DNA of 64,000 nt from Bacillus haynesii (lineage in GTDB: Bacteria > Bacillota > Bacilli > Bacillales > Bacillaceae), in contig NZ_MRBL01000005.1 in NCBI RefSeq assembly GCF_001969855.1, forward strand, positions 186,001 to 250,000, given 5' to 3'. How positions within the stretch are numbered: position 1 is the stretch's first letter; each line of letters begins with the position of its first letter. The position numbers and the translations under genes are program-made. Positions 38,627-48,167 of this stretch are shown piece after piece. The notes beneath the pieces are model-generated. The model did not search any database. It was not told the origin of the DNA and was given only the letters and a program-made list of their open reading frames with translations.

Positions 38627-40093
38627 TTATTTCAGCTCAAGAATGGCTCTTTTGGCCACCTCAGCGTCATCAAAATCAAAGGTTTTACCGCCGATCTGCT
38701 GGTAAGTTTCATGGCCTTTGCCTGCGATCAGGACGACATCGCCTTTTTTGGCGTTTGCAATCGCAAAAAAGATCGCCTGCTCGCGGTTAACGATGCTGTG
38801 ATAGTAAGCCCCTTTTACGCCTTCTTCCATATCGTTTAAAATGGCGAGCGGGTTTTCGCTTCTCGGGTTATCGGCTGTAAAGACCGGTTCATCAGCAAGA
38901 TCAACGGCGATTTTCGCCATTTTCGGACGCTTCGTCTTATCACGGTCTCCACCGCAGCCGACGACGACAAACAGCTTTCCTTCCGTTAAGCCTCTGCACG
39001 TATTCAGGACATTTTCGAGGCTGTCAGGGGTATGGGCATAGTCGACGATCACCGGAAAGTCCTGGCCTGCGTCCACAAGTTCAAATCTGCCTCTGACGCC
39101 TTTCAGCCCTTCAATTCCTTCTGTAATCGTAGCAAACGGGATATCCGCTGCAATCGCGATCGCGGCAGCCGTTAAAACATTGTAGACGTTGAACAGGCCG
39201 ACAAGCGGAATCGTCACTTGGGCAGAACCTTTGGGCGTCACCAGGTCAAAGGTTGTCCCTTTCGGGGCCATTTTGATATTTTCAGCCTTGACATCGGCAT
39301 CGTTTTGAATTCCGTATGTCAAAAGGTGTGCTGACGTCACTTGGGCGAAATAGGCTGAAGCAGGATCATCCGTATTCAGCACGGCCCACTTCGGTTTTTC
39401 GTGGTTAAAAGATCCGCCAAGCTGCGAGAAAAGCAGACTTTTCGCATGCTTATATTCTTCCATTGTCTGGTGGTAGTCAAGGTGGTCCTGCGTCAGGTTC
39501 GTAAAAGCGGCGATATCGTAATCACACCCGTGTACCCGGCCCATGTGGAGAGCGTGTGAAGATACTTCCATGACGGCTGTATCCACATCCTGATCCACCA
39601 TTTTCCGAAACGTTTTTTGAAGTGTGACACTTTCAGGCGTCGTATTTTTCGCGTCAAACGTTTCGTCATGGATTTTCGTGTACATCGTGCCGATCAGTCC
39701 TGTACGGCTCCCGGCTTTTCTGAAGATCTCCTCCACCATGTGGGAAGTCGATGTCTTGCCGTTTGTGCCTGTAATGCCGATCAGCTTCAGCTGTTTCGTC
39801 GGCTGGCCGTAAAAGGCGTCCGACAGCACGGCAAGCGCTCTTTTCGTATGACGGACGATGATCACCGGCACATCGGCGTCCACTTCCCTTTCCGCCACGA
39901 TGGCGACGGCCCCTTTTTCAGCGGCTTGCCGGGCGTAGTCATGCCCGTCGACTGTATAGCCTTTTATACAAACAAAAAGACTCCCTGTCTTGACTTCCCT
40001 GGAGTCCATCTCAATTGAAGTTATATCAGGGTCTTCTTGGCCGGCATAGGAAGGTGCATTTTTTAAATATGTAAGAATCTTTGTTAATTTCAT
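38627..40093 (-). CDS. murE: UDP-N-acetylmuramoyl-tripeptide synthetase (meso-DAP adding)
   Basis: This 488-residue Mur ligase adds meso-diaminopimelate to UDP-MurNAc-L-Ala-D-Glu. Motifs in order: [17 protein letters not shown], the ATP loop [16 protein letters not shown] near residue 108, [30 protein letters not shown] and the DAP-binding [10 protein letters not shown] near 410. The DNPR motif indicates meso-DAP rather than lysine. The start is the ATG at 40093 ([10 protein letters not shown]) after GAGAGG; nine further upstream codons are not used. Confidence 0.97.
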   Translation of the reverse strand: MKLTKILTYLKNAPSYAGQEDPDITSIEMDSREVKTGSLFVCIKGYTVDGHDYARQAAEKGAVAIVAEREVDADVPVIIVRHTKRALAVLSDAFYGQPTKQLKLIGITGTNGKTSTSHMVEEIFRKAGSRTGLIGTMYTKIHDETFDAKNTTPESVTLQKTFRKMVDQDVDTAVMEVSSHALHMGRVHGCDYDIAAFTNLTQDHLDYHQTMEEYKHAKSLLFSQLGGSFNHEKPKWAVLNTDDPASAYFAQVTSAHLLTYGIQNDADVKAENIKMAPKGTTFDLVTPKGSAQVTIPLVGLFNVYNVLTAAAIAIAADIPFATITEGIEGLKGVRGRFELVDAGQDFPVIVDYAHTPDSLENVLNTCRGLTEGKLFVVVGCGGDRDKTKRPKMAKIAVDLADEPVFTADNPRSENPLAILNDMEEGVKGAYYHSIVNREQAIFFAIANAKKGDVVLIAGKGHETYQQIGGKTFDFDDAEVAKRAILELK

Positions 40094-40199
40094 CGTATCA
40101 AACCTCTCAAGTCTAATCATTCTTCATTCGTTGTCATATTTTCCTGCATTGATTCTCCGCACGAGCTTCGCGCAGACATACAGTTCATATTTTAGCGTA

Positions 40200-40226
40200 A
40201 AAAAGAGGATACATCCAGCTAATCCT
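40200..40226 (-). terminator. Weak terminator-like hairpin after spoVD
   Basis: On the minus strand AGGAT (40222 to 40226) pairs with ATCCT (40206 to 40210), followed by CTTTTTT. Only a five-base stem, but placed where a partial terminator of spoVD transcription would be expected. Confidence 0.4.
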
Positions 40227-40248
40227 TTAAAATCGATATATTTTTTAG

Positions 40249-40287
40249 GAGGAACGGCCCCCGGACATCAGCCGGCTGCCGCTCCTC
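40249..40287 (-). other. GC-rich hairpin in the spoVD-murE gap
   Basis: On the minus strand GAGGAGCGGC (40278 to 40287) pairs with GCCGTTCCTC (40249 to 40258) with one G-U pair, and the nested CCGG elements (40272 to 40275 and 40261 to 40264) pair as well. It is followed by A-rich rather than U-rich sequence, so it is probably an mRNA stability or processing element. Confidence 0.5.
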
Positions 40288-40300
40288 ATATTGATCCGAA

Positions 40301-42235
40301 TTAATCAGAGGCTCCGTCTTCGCTGTCAAGGTAAATGCGAATGGTTGATCCTTCTTTTACTTTCTCGCCCGGTTTAGGGGACTGCTGAACGACGACATCG
40401 CCTTCTCCGGAAGCTTTCAGCCTGAGGTTGATCAGCAATGGTTCAAGCTCTGTCACGGAAAGCCCTATAAGGTTCGGGACCTCGATCAGCTTTTTGTCCA
40501 GCCATTGATATTCGCGTTCAATCTGATCTTTCCGCTTCTCAACGCCGAGCTGCGGAAGGCTGTCTCTCATGATGTTTCCGACGATCGGCGCTGCAACCGT
40601 ACCCCCGAATTGAATCGTGCCTTTCGGGTTGTCGACGGCGACGTAGACGACGATGCTCGGATCATCGGAAGGAGCCGTTCCGATAAATGAGACGATGTGG
40701 TTGTTTTTTAAATATTTCCCGTCTTTTACTTTTTGAGCCGTACCGGTTTTGCCGCCCACCCGGTAGCCGTCGACGAAAGCGTTCCGTCCCGTCCCCTGGG
40801 CGACAACGCTCTCCAGTGCGTAACGGATCTGTTTGGATGTCTCTTCAGAAATCACTTTTTTCTTGGCGATCGGCGTCTGTTTTTTCACTGTTTGTTTTGT
40901 TACGGGATCAATCCACTCTTTAGCAATATACGGCGTATACAGCGTTCCGCCGTTGACAGCCGCAGAAACGGCGGCGACCTGCTGGATCGGTGTCACCGAT
41001 ACCCCCTGGCCGAAAGCGGTTGTCGCCTGCTCTACAGGACCGACGCGGTCAAGAGGGAATAAGATGCCTGTTCCTTCGCCTTGCAAATCGATCCCGGTTT
41101 TTTGTCCGAAGCCGAAATTTTTAATGTAGCTGAACAGTTTTTCTTTGCCCAGCCGCTGACCAAGCTCCACAAATCCCGGGTTGCACGAATTTTGGACGAC
41201 TTCGAGAAACGATTGTGCGCCGTGTCCGCCGCGTTTCCAGCACTTCAGCCTTGCACCGTCCACTTCAACGGAACCTTTATCATAGAAGTGATCTTTTTGG
41301 AGGTTGACTTTGTTCTCCTCCAAAGCTGCGGCAAGCGTGATGATTTTAAAAGTAGAACCGGGCTCATATGTGCTCCATACAGGCAAGTTCCGATTATAGA
41401 CTTTAGGATCGATTGATTTGTAGTTTGCGGGATCAAAGTCCGGCCGGCTGACCATCGCCAATATCTCCCCGTTTTTCGGGTTCATCGCAACACCGACCAT
41501 TCCGTCCGGATTATACTTCGCTTCTGCGATATCAAACTCCCGCTCCATGATCGTCTGCACCTTTGAATCGATCGTCAGCTTCATATCAAGCCCGTCTTTC
41601 GGCGGGGTATAGTCATCCGCCTCACCCGGCATCCTCTTGCCTTTTGCATCGGAATAAAATTTCACATAGCCTTTTTCACCTTTCAGCTCTTCGTCATAAA
41701 AGGCTTCGAGGCCAAGCAGACCCTGGTTGTCAATGCCCGCAAATCCGAGCACGTGGGACAGATAGCTGCCGAACGGATAATGGCGGATCGAGTCTTCTGC
41801 AATGTATACACCTTTCAAGTTGAGATCTCTGACTTCTTTTGCTTTCTCGTGGGAAATTTTCCGGCCCTCGGGATTGATCCTTTCAATCGATGTTTTTTTC
41901 GTGACATGTTGATACGCTTTTTCTTCCGACATATTCAAAACGCTGGCCAGCAGTTTGCTCGTTTTGATCGGATTTTCAACCTGCCTCGGAACAACCAAAA
42001 CCGATGGCGCGCTTTGGTTTGTCGCCAGCTTGACACCGTTCCTGTCCAATATTTCGCCCCTTTCCGGCTCAAAAGGAAGGTTCCGGCTCCACGAATCTTT
42101 TGCTAAAGTCGTCAGTTTATCCCCCAGAACGAACTGAACGTATCCTAGCCTTGTATCAATAATCAAAAAGATGATCACACCAAAAAGCAGAACGAATATT
42201 AAACGTTTTCTGACCGTTACATTGGAAACGCGCAA
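40301..42235 (-). CDS. spoVD: Sporulation-specific penicillin-binding protein SpoVD
   Basis: This 644-residue class B PBP is the transpeptidase for spore cortex. It has an N-terminal membrane anchor (LIFVLLFGVIIFLIIDT), a dimerisation domain (PERGEILDRNGVKLA), the transpeptidase domain with the active serine in EPGSTFKIITLAAA, QNSCNPGFVELG and GGKTGTAQKV, and one C-terminal PASTA domain (VPNLIGLSVTELEPLL). The start is TTG at 42235 (LRVSNVTVRKR) with AAGGAG ahead; the GTG four codons upstream is one base from the binding site. It works with SpoVE. Confidence 0.96.
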   Translation of the reverse strand: MRVSNVTVRKRLIFVLLFGVIIFLIIDTRLGYVQFVLGDKLTTLAKDSWSRNLPFEPERGEILDRNGVKLATNQSAPSVLVVPRQVENPIKTSKLLASVLNMSEEKAYQHVTKKTSIERINPEGRKISHEKAKEVRDLNLKGVYIAEDSIRHYPFGSYLSHVLGFAGIDNQGLLGLEAFYDEELKGEKGYVKFYSDAKGKRMPGEADDYTPPKDGLDMKLTIDSKVQTIMEREFDIAEAKYNPDGMVGVAMNPKNGEILAMVSRPDFDPANYKSIDPKVYNRNLPVWSTYEPGSTFKIITLAAALEENKVNLQKDHFYDKGSVEVDGARLKCWKRGGHGAQSFLEVVQNSCNPGFVELGQRLGKEKLFSYIKNFGFGQKTGIDLQGEGTGILFPLDRVGPVEQATTAFGQGVSVTPIQQVAAVSAAVNGGTLYTPYIAKEWIDPVTKQTVKKQTPIAKKKVISEETSKQIRYALESVVAQGTGRNAFVDGYRVGGKTGTAQKVKDGKYLKNNHIVSFIGTAPSDDPSIVVYVAVDNPKGTIQFGGTVAAPIVGNIMRDSLPQLGVEKRKDQIEREYQWLDKKLIEVPNLIGLSVTELEPLLINLRLKASGEGDVVVQQSPKPGEKVKEGSTIRIYLDSEDGASD

Positions 42236-42267
42236 GAGACCGTTCACTCCTTATTTAGGCTTGTTTC

Positions 42268-42295
42268 ATTTTATGCCTTGGAGCGTTTTGATAGA
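42268..42295 (-). promoter_or_regulatory. Possible SigE promoter of spoVD
   Basis: On the minus strand TCTATCA (42289 to 42295) and CATAAAAT (42268 to 42275) with 13 bases between resemble SigE elements (ATATT and CATACA-T). B. subtilis spoVD is known to be SigE-dependent. Confidence 0.4.
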
Positions 42296-42338
42296 ACGGC
42301 CCGATTTTTCATATATTCAAGGCGCCGCACCCAAACGG

Positions 42339-42367
42339 AAGGCTATCGACTTTGAGCCGATAGCCTT
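42339..42367 (-). terminator. Hairpin after pbpB
   Basis: On the minus strand AAGGCTATCG (42358 to 42367) pairs with CGATAGCCTT (42339 to 42348) with a nine-base loop. It is only 11 bases from the pbpB stop. The sequence after it is CCGTTTGG, so the U tract is poor and read-through towards spoVD and murE is expected. Confidence 0.65.
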
Positions 42368-42378
42368 TTAGACGGGAT

Positions 42379-44514
42379 CTATTCGTTTTTCAATCTGACT
42401 TTTACGACCGAGTTTGCTTTTAATTCTTTGCCTGCTTTTACATTTTGACTCTTCACATACCCCTGGCCGCTCGTTTCGATATGAATGCCTGCCATGGCGC
42501 CGAAGCGGAGGGCGTCCCGCTTTGACCAGCCCGTCATATCAGGCAGTGTGATTTTCCCGTCGGCTTTCAGGAAGACCCGTTGATTCGGCAGGACGGTTTC
42601 GCCTGCTTTCGGATACTGTTCTTTCACAGCCAAGCCATCGCCGATCGTAACAGGAACAAGGCTGCTGTTTTGTGCCTCTTTTGCGGCGGATTCAGCTCGT
42701 TTGCCGGTGAAATCAGGCATTTCCAGCTGTTTTTCTTCCTGCTTGTCTTCTTTTTTGGTCTCTTTTGGTGTGATATTTAAATAGTGAAGACTGTTTTTCA
42801 TCACCGGATTGAAAATTTTTGCTACCGGTGCAGAGCCTGTTTCCGTAGCCTTTAATTGCGGCTGCTGTACGGCTACATAAACGAGAAGCTGCGGATCGTC
42901 CTTCGGGGCCATACCCATGAAGGAAAACACGTAGTTTTCGCGGCCGGTCAAATATCTGCCGTCTTCTCCGGCAATTTGCGCCGTACCGGTTTTTCCGGCG
43001 ACATCAAATCCTTCGATCTTGTACGGCTTCCCCGTTCCTTTTTCAGATGTGACGACTTTTCCCAACAGGTCGCGCACTTCTTTTGCCGTTTTGGAAGAGA
43101 TCGGCTGGCCGACTTGTTCCGGTTTATTTTGATAAGTCGTTTTGTTTTTGTCAGAATCAACGACATGATCGATGACATAAGGCTTCATCATTTTTCCATT
43201 ATTGGCGATCGCCGTCGCGGCCTGAAGCTGCTGGATCGGTGTAACCGCAGAACTTTGACCAAAGGCAGTTGATACTTTATCACGCAAATATTCAAAATTG
43301 ATTTTGCTGTTCGCTTCCCCGGGCAGGTCGATGCCCGTTTTGTCGTAAAAATGGAATTTCCGCAAATATTGATTGAAGCGGTCTGTGCCGAGTTTATCAT
43401 TGGCAAGGATCGCAAACGCGACGTTTGAGGATCGTTCAACACCTTCATTAAATGTGATCGGGCCCCAGCCGTTGCCGCCATTATGGTCTTTGATCGGCTT
43501 ATCTTTTTTAGAAACCGAATATGATCCAGACTTGTATTGTTCCCCTCCATTATATACGCCTTCTTGGATCGCCGCCGCCAATGTGAAAATCTTCATCGTC
43601 GAGCCCGGCTCAAAGCTGTAGGAGACAAGGTCATTGTAATAGTTCGTGACATCGCGCACATTCGGGTTGAAGCTCGGCCTTTGCCCCATCGCGAGTACTT
43701 TGCCCGTTTTCGGATCAACGACCGCCGCCATAATCTTCTTCGGCTTGTATTCTTTTTGGACGGTCGTCATGCTGTCTTCCAAAAACGCCTGGATTTTTTG
43801 ATCGATCGTCAAATACACGTTGTCTCCGTTGTTTGGCGCTTTAATACTTTCATTGCTGTTCGGCAGGCGCCAGCCCGTTCTGTCGGTATCGTACGTCATG
43901 TATCCGTCCGTTTCTTTCAAATAATCGTTCAGCGTTTTTTCAAGGCCCATCATGCCTTGCATTTCACCCGTTTTTCCGTTGACCTGCGAATAGCCGATGA
44001 GGTTGGAAGCGAAGATTCCGTTTGGATAGTAGCGCTTCGTATCGCGGGTGAACACGATGCCCGGCAGCTTCAGCTTTTCGATTTTTTCTTTTTGGGCGTA
44101 TGTCAAATCCCGCCCCGCCGATCCGAATTCGACCTGAAACGCTCCTTTTTTATTGAGAATATCGAGCACTTTCCCCTCATCCATGCCGAGGATCGGCGCA
44201 AGCTTCTCAGCCGTCAGCTGCTTGTCTTTCACGTATTGAGGTTCCATCTTTTCGCTCATAATCGCGACAAGCTTATATGTCGTAGCGTCTTCGGCAAGCA
44301 CTTTTCCGTTCCGGTCAAGGATCGATCCCCGCTGGGCTTCGATCGTCCGCTTTTTCTCATACTGTTCGTTCGCCTTCTGTGCAAGCACTTCACCGTTCAC
44401 TTTTCCCGTCGCTTGAATAAACGCAAATCGTCCTACGATGACAAAGAAAAAGAGGGCAAAACAAATACTAAGTATTGCCGCTCCTCTGTTCATGAATTTA
44501 TTTTTTTTCGGCAT
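42379..44514 (-). CDS. pbpB: Essential division penicillin-binding protein PBP2B
   Basis: This 711-residue class B PBP makes septal cross-links. It has an N-terminal anchor ([20 protein letters not shown]), a dimerisation domain ([17 protein letters not shown]), the transpeptidase domain with the active serine in [26 protein letters not shown] and [11 protein letters not shown], and two PASTA domains near the C-terminus ([31 protein letters not shown]). The ATG lies 6 nt after the ftsL stop with a modest AGGA site inside ftsL. Confidence 0.97.
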   Translation of the reverse strand: MPKKNKFMNRGAAILSICFALFFFVIVGRFAFIQATGKVNGEVLAQKANEQYEKKRTIEAQRGSILDRNGKVLAEDATTYKLVAIMSEKMEPQYVKDKQLTAEKLAPILGMDEGKVLDILNKKGAFQVEFGSAGRDLTYAQKEKIEKLKLPGIVFTRDTKRYYPNGIFASNLIGYSQVNGKTGEMQGMMGLEKTLNDYLKETDGYMTYDTDRTGWRLPNSNESIKAPNNGDNVYLTIDQKIQAFLEDSMTTVQKEYKPKKIMAAVVDPKTGKVLAMGQRPSFNPNVRDVTNYYNDLVSYSFEPGSTMKIFTLAAAIQEGVYNGGEQYKSGSYSVSKKDKPIKDHNGGNGWGPITFNEGVERSSNVAFAILANDKLGTDRFNQYLRKFHFYDKTGIDLPGEANSKINFEYLRDKVSTAFGQSSAVTPIQQLQAATAIANNGKMMKPYVIDHVVDSDKNKTTYQNKPEQVGQPISSKTAKEVRDLLGKVVTSEKGTGKPYKIEGFDVAGKTGTAQIAGEDGRYLTGRENYVFSFMGMAPKDDPQLLVYVAVQQPQLKATETGSAPVAKIFNPVMKNSLHYLNITPKETKKEDKQEEKQLEMPDFTGKRAESAAKEAQNSSLVPVTIGDGLAVKEQYPKAGETVLPNQRVFLKADGKITLPDMTGWSKRDALRFGAMAGIHIETSGQGYVKSQNVKAGKELKANSVVKVRLKNE

Positions 44515-44520
44515 TGTCCA

Positions 44521-44874
44521 TCATTCCTGTATGTCTTTCACTTTTTTATCACCTAATTTAAGGCCTTTTTTCCGGGCGATATCCATGATACGGTCCGGCT
44601 CTTTCAGCATATCGGCTTCTTTTTCGAGGTCATCAACTCTGCTGCTTTCCGTTTCAACCTTCTTTTCGAGCTTTTGAATTTCAATATTGGTCTGATACGC
44701 GGCGAAAGCCTTTGAAATCATAAATAGTGAAGCGCTGAGTACAGCCAGGGCAAAAAGCACAATCAGTACCTTTTCCCCAAGCGTGATCGATGCTCTTCTC
44801 CGGATGATAACGGATTGTTCTGCACTGTTTGTCTGTCGTTGCTGTTTTTCTACTTTATAAGCTAAATTGCTCAT
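44521..44874 (-). CDS. ftsL: Cell division protein FtsL
   Basis: This 117-residue bitopic protein has a basic N-terminus, one transmembrane segment (VLIVLFALAVLSASLFMI) and an extracytoplasmic leucine-zipper coiled coil (IEIQKLEKKVETESSRVDDLEKEA). It forms a complex with DivIC and DivIB and is a rate-limiting, unstable divisome component in B. subtilis. The ATG at 44874 (MSNLAYKV) has AAAGGAGG ahead; a longer reading frame into rsmH is rejected. Confidence 0.95.
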   Translation of the reverse strand: MSNLAYKVEKQQRQTNSAEQSVIIRRRASITLGEKVLIVLFALAVLSASLFMISKAFAAYQTNIEIQKLEKKVETESSRVDDLEKEADMLKEPDRIMDIARKKGLKLGDKKVKDIQE

Positions 44875-44905
44875 AGACTGATGACCTCCTTTTAATTCGC
44901 ACAGC

Positions 44906-45844
44906 TCACTCTCGTGCTTTTTCCGCGATACGCAGTTTCGCTGAGCGCGCACGGTTATTGTGTTCAAGCTCCTCTTCGGAAGCTGTGATCGGCTTTCTGT
45001 TGACTAACTTTAATTTCGGTTCAAACTCCTTGGGAATCACGGGCAGTCCGTGAGGCAGTTCAGGAGGCGATGACATCTCTTTAAATGTCGATTTGCAGAT
45101 CCGGTCTTCCAGTGAGTGGAATGTGATGACCGATACCCTTCCGCCCGGCTTCAGCACCTCAATCGCCTGCAAAAGCGCTTCTTCAAATACTCTCAACTCA
45201 TCGTTTACCGCAATTCGAATCGCCTGGAAGATCCGTTTAGCCGGATGCCCGCCGCTTCTTCTTGCCGGTGCGGGAATCGCCTCTTTGATGATATCGACAA
45301 GCTGGGCTGTTGTTTCAATAGGCGATTGTTCTCTTGCTTTTTCGATTTTCCTGGCAATTTGCTTGCTGAACTTCTCTTCTCCGTATTTAAAGAAGATTTT
45401 CACGAGATCCTCATAAGGCCATTCATTGACGACTTCCTTTGCCGAAAGGCCCGCCGACTGGTCCATTCGCATATCAAGAGGTGCATCATGATGATAGCTG
45501 AAGCCCCTTTCAGGTGTATCCAGCTGAGGAGATGAGACGCCTAAATCAAATAAAACACCGTCCACTTTCGTGATGCCGATTTCGTTTAGACGGTCTTTTA
45601 AATACCGAAAATTGCTTTTTATGAAAACGACTTGTCCTTCATAATCCGCCAGTTTTTCCTTCGCATGGCGGAGTGCGGTTTCATCCTGGTCAAAAGCGAC
45701 CAGCTTTCCTTTTTCAGACAGCTGTGAAAGCAAATACTCGCTGTGACCGGCACCGCCTAATGTGCAGTCTACATATGTACCGTCTTCTTTTACATTTAAA
45801 CCGTCAACTGTTTCTTTTAATAATACTGTTGTATGCTCAAACAT
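44906..45844 (-). CDS. rsmH: 16S rRNA (cytosine-1402-N4)-methyltransferase
   Basis: This 312-residue SAM-dependent enzyme (formerly MraW) methylates C1402 in the ribosomal P site. Motifs: [16 protein letters not shown] (SAM site, near residue 30), [17 protein letters not shown], and the C-terminal [16 protein letters not shown]. The ATG at 45844 ([13 protein letters not shown]) is used; AAGGTGG lies rather far ahead. It is second in the dcw cluster after mraZ. Confidence 0.96.
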   Translation of the reverse strand: MFEHTTVLLKETVDGLNVKEDGTYVDCTLGGAGHSEYLLSQLSEKGKLVAFDQDETALRHAKEKLADYEGQVVFIKSNFRYLKDRLNEIGITKVDGVLFDLGVSSPQLDTPERGFSYHHDAPLDMRMDQSAGLSAKEVVNEWPYEDLVKIFFKYGEEKFSKQIARKIEKAREQSPIETTAQLVDIIKEAIPAPARRSGGHPAKRIFQAIRIAVNDELRVFEEALLQAIEVLKPGGRVSVITFHSLEDRICKSTFKEMSSPPELPHGLPVIPKEFEPKLKLVNRKPITASEEELEHNNRARSAKLRIAEKARE

Positions 45845-45909
45845 TTCTTTAGTAGTCCCACCTTTTTCAAATGAACTGATTGCAGAAGCGCCGCATGCGC
45901 AAAGATTCA

Positions 45910-46341
45910 TTATATATCAAATCCGATCATGTTTTCAGCTATTTCGGCAAATGAATCTTCCTGCTCTTCTACGTATTGTTCCCAAATCTCTTTGCTCCAC
46001 AATTCAATTCGATTTGAAACTCCGATGACCACGCATTCCTTCTCAAGCTTTGCATAATTTAAAAGCGGCGATGCAATGTTGATCCGGCCCTGCTTGTCCA
46101 ATTCACATTCGGTGGCTCCGGAGAAAAAAAAGCGGGTAAAAGCGCGTGCATCTTTCTTCGTAAGAGGAAGGGCCTTCAGTTTTTCTTCGATGAGTTTCCA
46201 TTCGGACATAGGGTAGCCAAACAGGCACTGATCAAGCCCGCGCGTCAAAACGAACTGCTCGCCGAGGCCTTCTCTGAATTTCGCCGGAACGATCATGCGG
46301 CCTTTTGAATCAATCGTATGCTGGTATTCACCCATAAACAT
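45910..46341 (-). CDS. mraZ: Transcriptional regulator MraZ
   Basis: This 143-residue protein has two AbrB-like halves, each with the DXXXR signature ([15 protein letters not shown] near residue 10 and [14 protein letters not shown] near residue 83). MraZ proteins form ring-shaped oligomers and repress their own dcw operon by binding a row of short direct repeats. The start at 46341 (MFMGEYQH) follows GTGGGGG; the family length is reached. A repeat array of the right type lies just upstream. Confidence 0.97.
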   Translation of the reverse strand: MFMGEYQHTIDSKGRMIVPAKFREGLGEQFVLTRGLDQCLFGYPMSEWKLIEEKLKALPLTKKDARAFTRFFFSGATECELDKQGRINIASPLLNYAKLEKECVVIGVSNRIELWSKEIWEQYVEEQEDSFAEIAENMIGFDI

Positions 46342-46363
46342 GATCTCGGCCCCCACTTTCGTT

Positions 46364-46397
46364 CCTCAACTCACCACTATCCACCACTTCTCTCCAC
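46364..46397 (-). promoter_or_regulatory. MraZ-type operator: four boxes at 10-bp intervals
   Basis: On the minus strand GTGG occurs at 46394 to 46397, 46384 to 46387 and 46374 to 46377, and GAGG at 46364 to 46367, in exact 10-bp steps. Known MraZ operators are three to four TGGG/GTGG-like repeats with this period. A TAAAAT -10 element (46404 to 46409) lies just upstream, so the array covers the probable transcription start of the dcw operon. Confidence 0.8.
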
Positions 46398-46421
46398 AAA
46401 TTTATTTTACACTGTTTTAAA

Positions 46422-46451
46422 ACAAAAAAAAACCCTGAACTACTCAGGGTT
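46422..46451. terminator. bshC terminator
   Basis: AACCCTGA (46431 to 46438) and TCAGGGTT (46444 to 46451) form the stem, with a run of T on both sides, so it can work in either direction. It lies 16 bases after the bshC stop on the minus strand. Confidence 0.93.
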
Positions 46452-46466
46452 TTTTAAAAAATTATT

Positions 46467-48083
46467 TCAAAGTTTGACAACTTGATGCATGTTTTGAAAT
46501 GAATATGGCAAATCCTTGTATTTTCCCAAGAAATTCGGACCGTATTTGTTCAAATAATACACGATGTTCCAAATTCTCTCCTGCGGGGCGTCTAAAGGCT
46601 TGATGCTTGTTTGAATTTTGTCAAAATCACGCAAAATATAGTTTTCTTTTTCTTCAATCCTTCTGATGACCGTTTTCTCTAAAAATTCGAGCTGATCTTG
46701 AATGAAGCCTGCGTTCTTTTCTAAAAGGGGGCCGAGGTTCCCGTCGATTTCGAGGGCTTCCGCGCGCACCGCGGAATGGACGTTTTCGATTTTTTCTTTC
46801 GCCTGTTTGACTGAATCGGTAAATCCGCTCGGAACCTTATCTTCAAAATACTGTTCTTTTTTGGCGCGCGCTCCCTTTTCAATCGATTCGCGGAGTTCGA
46901 TTCCCCGTTCACCCAGCTTTTTTTCGATGTGCCGTTCAAGGAATGTAACCTGAAGCCTCGGTACGACAGGCGGCATTTTATAGCCCATGACCTGAAAAGC
47001 GCCTTTCAGCTCGCCCCAATAATTGATCTCTCCGGGACCGGCGATGAACGCCAATGTTGGAAGAAGATATTCCTGCATAAGCGGCCTTGTTACGACATTA
47101 TTGCTGAACGCTTCCGGCTTTTGGCAGATTAAATCGCAAAGCTCTGCTTCAGACCACTGAAGATGAAGCTCTTTTATAAAAAACGCGCCGTTTTCTTTTT
47201 CGATTAAAAACCGCTCGCCGTCGTGCTCATAAAAAAGGTTCGCATGCTGTGCGGCACCTTCGATGATCGGTGTGTAGCCCAGTTGTTTCATGAATTCCTG
47301 CTGCCGTTTGACAGAATCGGTCAGCTCATCGTTTTTGTTCAGCAGCTGCCGGAAAAAACGCGTTTCAAAGGCTCTGATGCCCGGGTCACCGGAATTCAGA
47401 AGGATCAGACCGTCTTGTTCAAACATGTCGGCAACAAGCCATTCGAAAAAATCGGTGAAGGAAAGAGATTGCCTTAAACATCGGCGCAAATGGCTGAGAA
47501 GATCTTTCGTATACTCCGTTTCTTCAAATGAAGCAAAAATCCCGTCCAGCCACTTTTCAGCTTTCTCGGCATCGAGCGCCGTTTTTGCCGCCTGGCTTTT
47601 TTTCCAGTGGGACTGCGGGAGCTTGTGCTTTTTCACTTTGCCGCCGTCAGAAATGTGGACGTGATTGATTTCTTCCAGATCGTGGTCTTCCCCCGCAACC
47701 CAGAATACCGGAATGACCGGAACGTTCAGCTCTTGTTCTTTTTGCTTTGCAAATACAAGGATTGATACGATTTTATGTATAGTGTAAAGTGGACCCGTTA
47801 ACAGGCCGGCCTGCTGCCCTCCGACAACGACAACGCTTTGCGGATCGCGAAGGCGTTCGATTGTTTCATTCATGCTCGCCGATTGAAATTTGCTGTGATA
47901 GTCGAGCAAATAGTCGGCTAAAGCATCGCGGTCATACGTCCGGGAGGAAAGGTCATCCAAACGGACACTCCAACTTTCATTGCTCAGGCCGTAATCAAAA
48001 AACGGCTCCATCTCCTTTTTTCCATTTATATAGTCTCGTACAAAAGGGTTTTGACTTTGTATGGAAAGTTCAGTAAGCTGCAT
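46467..48083 (-). CDS. bshC: Bacillithiol biosynthesis cysteine-adding enzyme BshC
   Basis: This 538-residue protein is thought to ligate cysteine to GlcN-malate, the last step in making the thiol bacillithiol. Family motifs are VVVGGQQAGLLTGPLYTIHK near residue 87, VIPVFWVAGEDHDLEEINH and LAFIAGPGEINYWGELKG. A coiled-coil segment follows near residues 430 to 490. The length is within one residue of B. subtilis BshC. It starts with ATG after AAAGGAAG and has its own promoter. Confidence 0.95.
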   Translation of the reverse strand: MQLTELSIQSQNPFVRDYINGKKEMEPFFDYGLSNESWSVRLDDLSSRTYDRDALADYLLDYHSKFQSASMNETIERLRDPQSVVVVGGQQAGLLTGPLYTIHKIVSILVFAKQKEQELNVPVIPVFWVAGEDHDLEEINHVHISDGGKVKKHKLPQSHWKKSQAAKTALDAEKAEKWLDGIFASFEETEYTKDLLSHLRRCLRQSLSFTDFFEWLVADMFEQDGLILLNSGDPGIRAFETRFFRQLLNKNDELTDSVKRQQEFMKQLGYTPIIEGAAQHANLFYEHDGERFLIEKENGAFFIKELHLQWSEAELCDLICQKPEAFSNNVVTRPLMQEYLLPTLAFIAGPGEINYWGELKGAFQVMGYKMPPVVPRLQVTFLERHIEKKLGERGIELRESIEKGARAKKEQYFEDKVPSGFTDSVKQAKEKIENVHSAVRAEALEIDGNLGPLLEKNAGFIQDQLEFLEKTVIRRIEEKENYILRDFDKIQTSIKPLDAPQERIWNIVYYLNKYGPNFLGKYKDLPYSFQNMHQVVKL

Positions 48084-48128
48084 CTTTAGAACTTCCTTTC
48101 TCCAGTAAATAGTTAGCTTTCCGAAACG

Positions 48129-48156
48129 AGTATAGCACGTTCCGCGATTCGGTCAA
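48129..48156 (-). promoter_or_regulatory. SigA promoter of bshC
   Basis: On the minus strand TTGACC (48151 to 48156) and TATACT (48129 to 48134) are separated by 16 bp, 46 bases ahead of the bshC start. Confidence 0.75.
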
Positions 48157-48167
48157 AAGATTTAGCT

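Noticed and set aside
43537-44556. Long plus-strand reading frame (339 codons) opposite pbpB
   Set aside because: It is the antisense shadow of a complete PBP2B with all motifs, has Arg/His/Phe-rich composition and no ribosome binding site.
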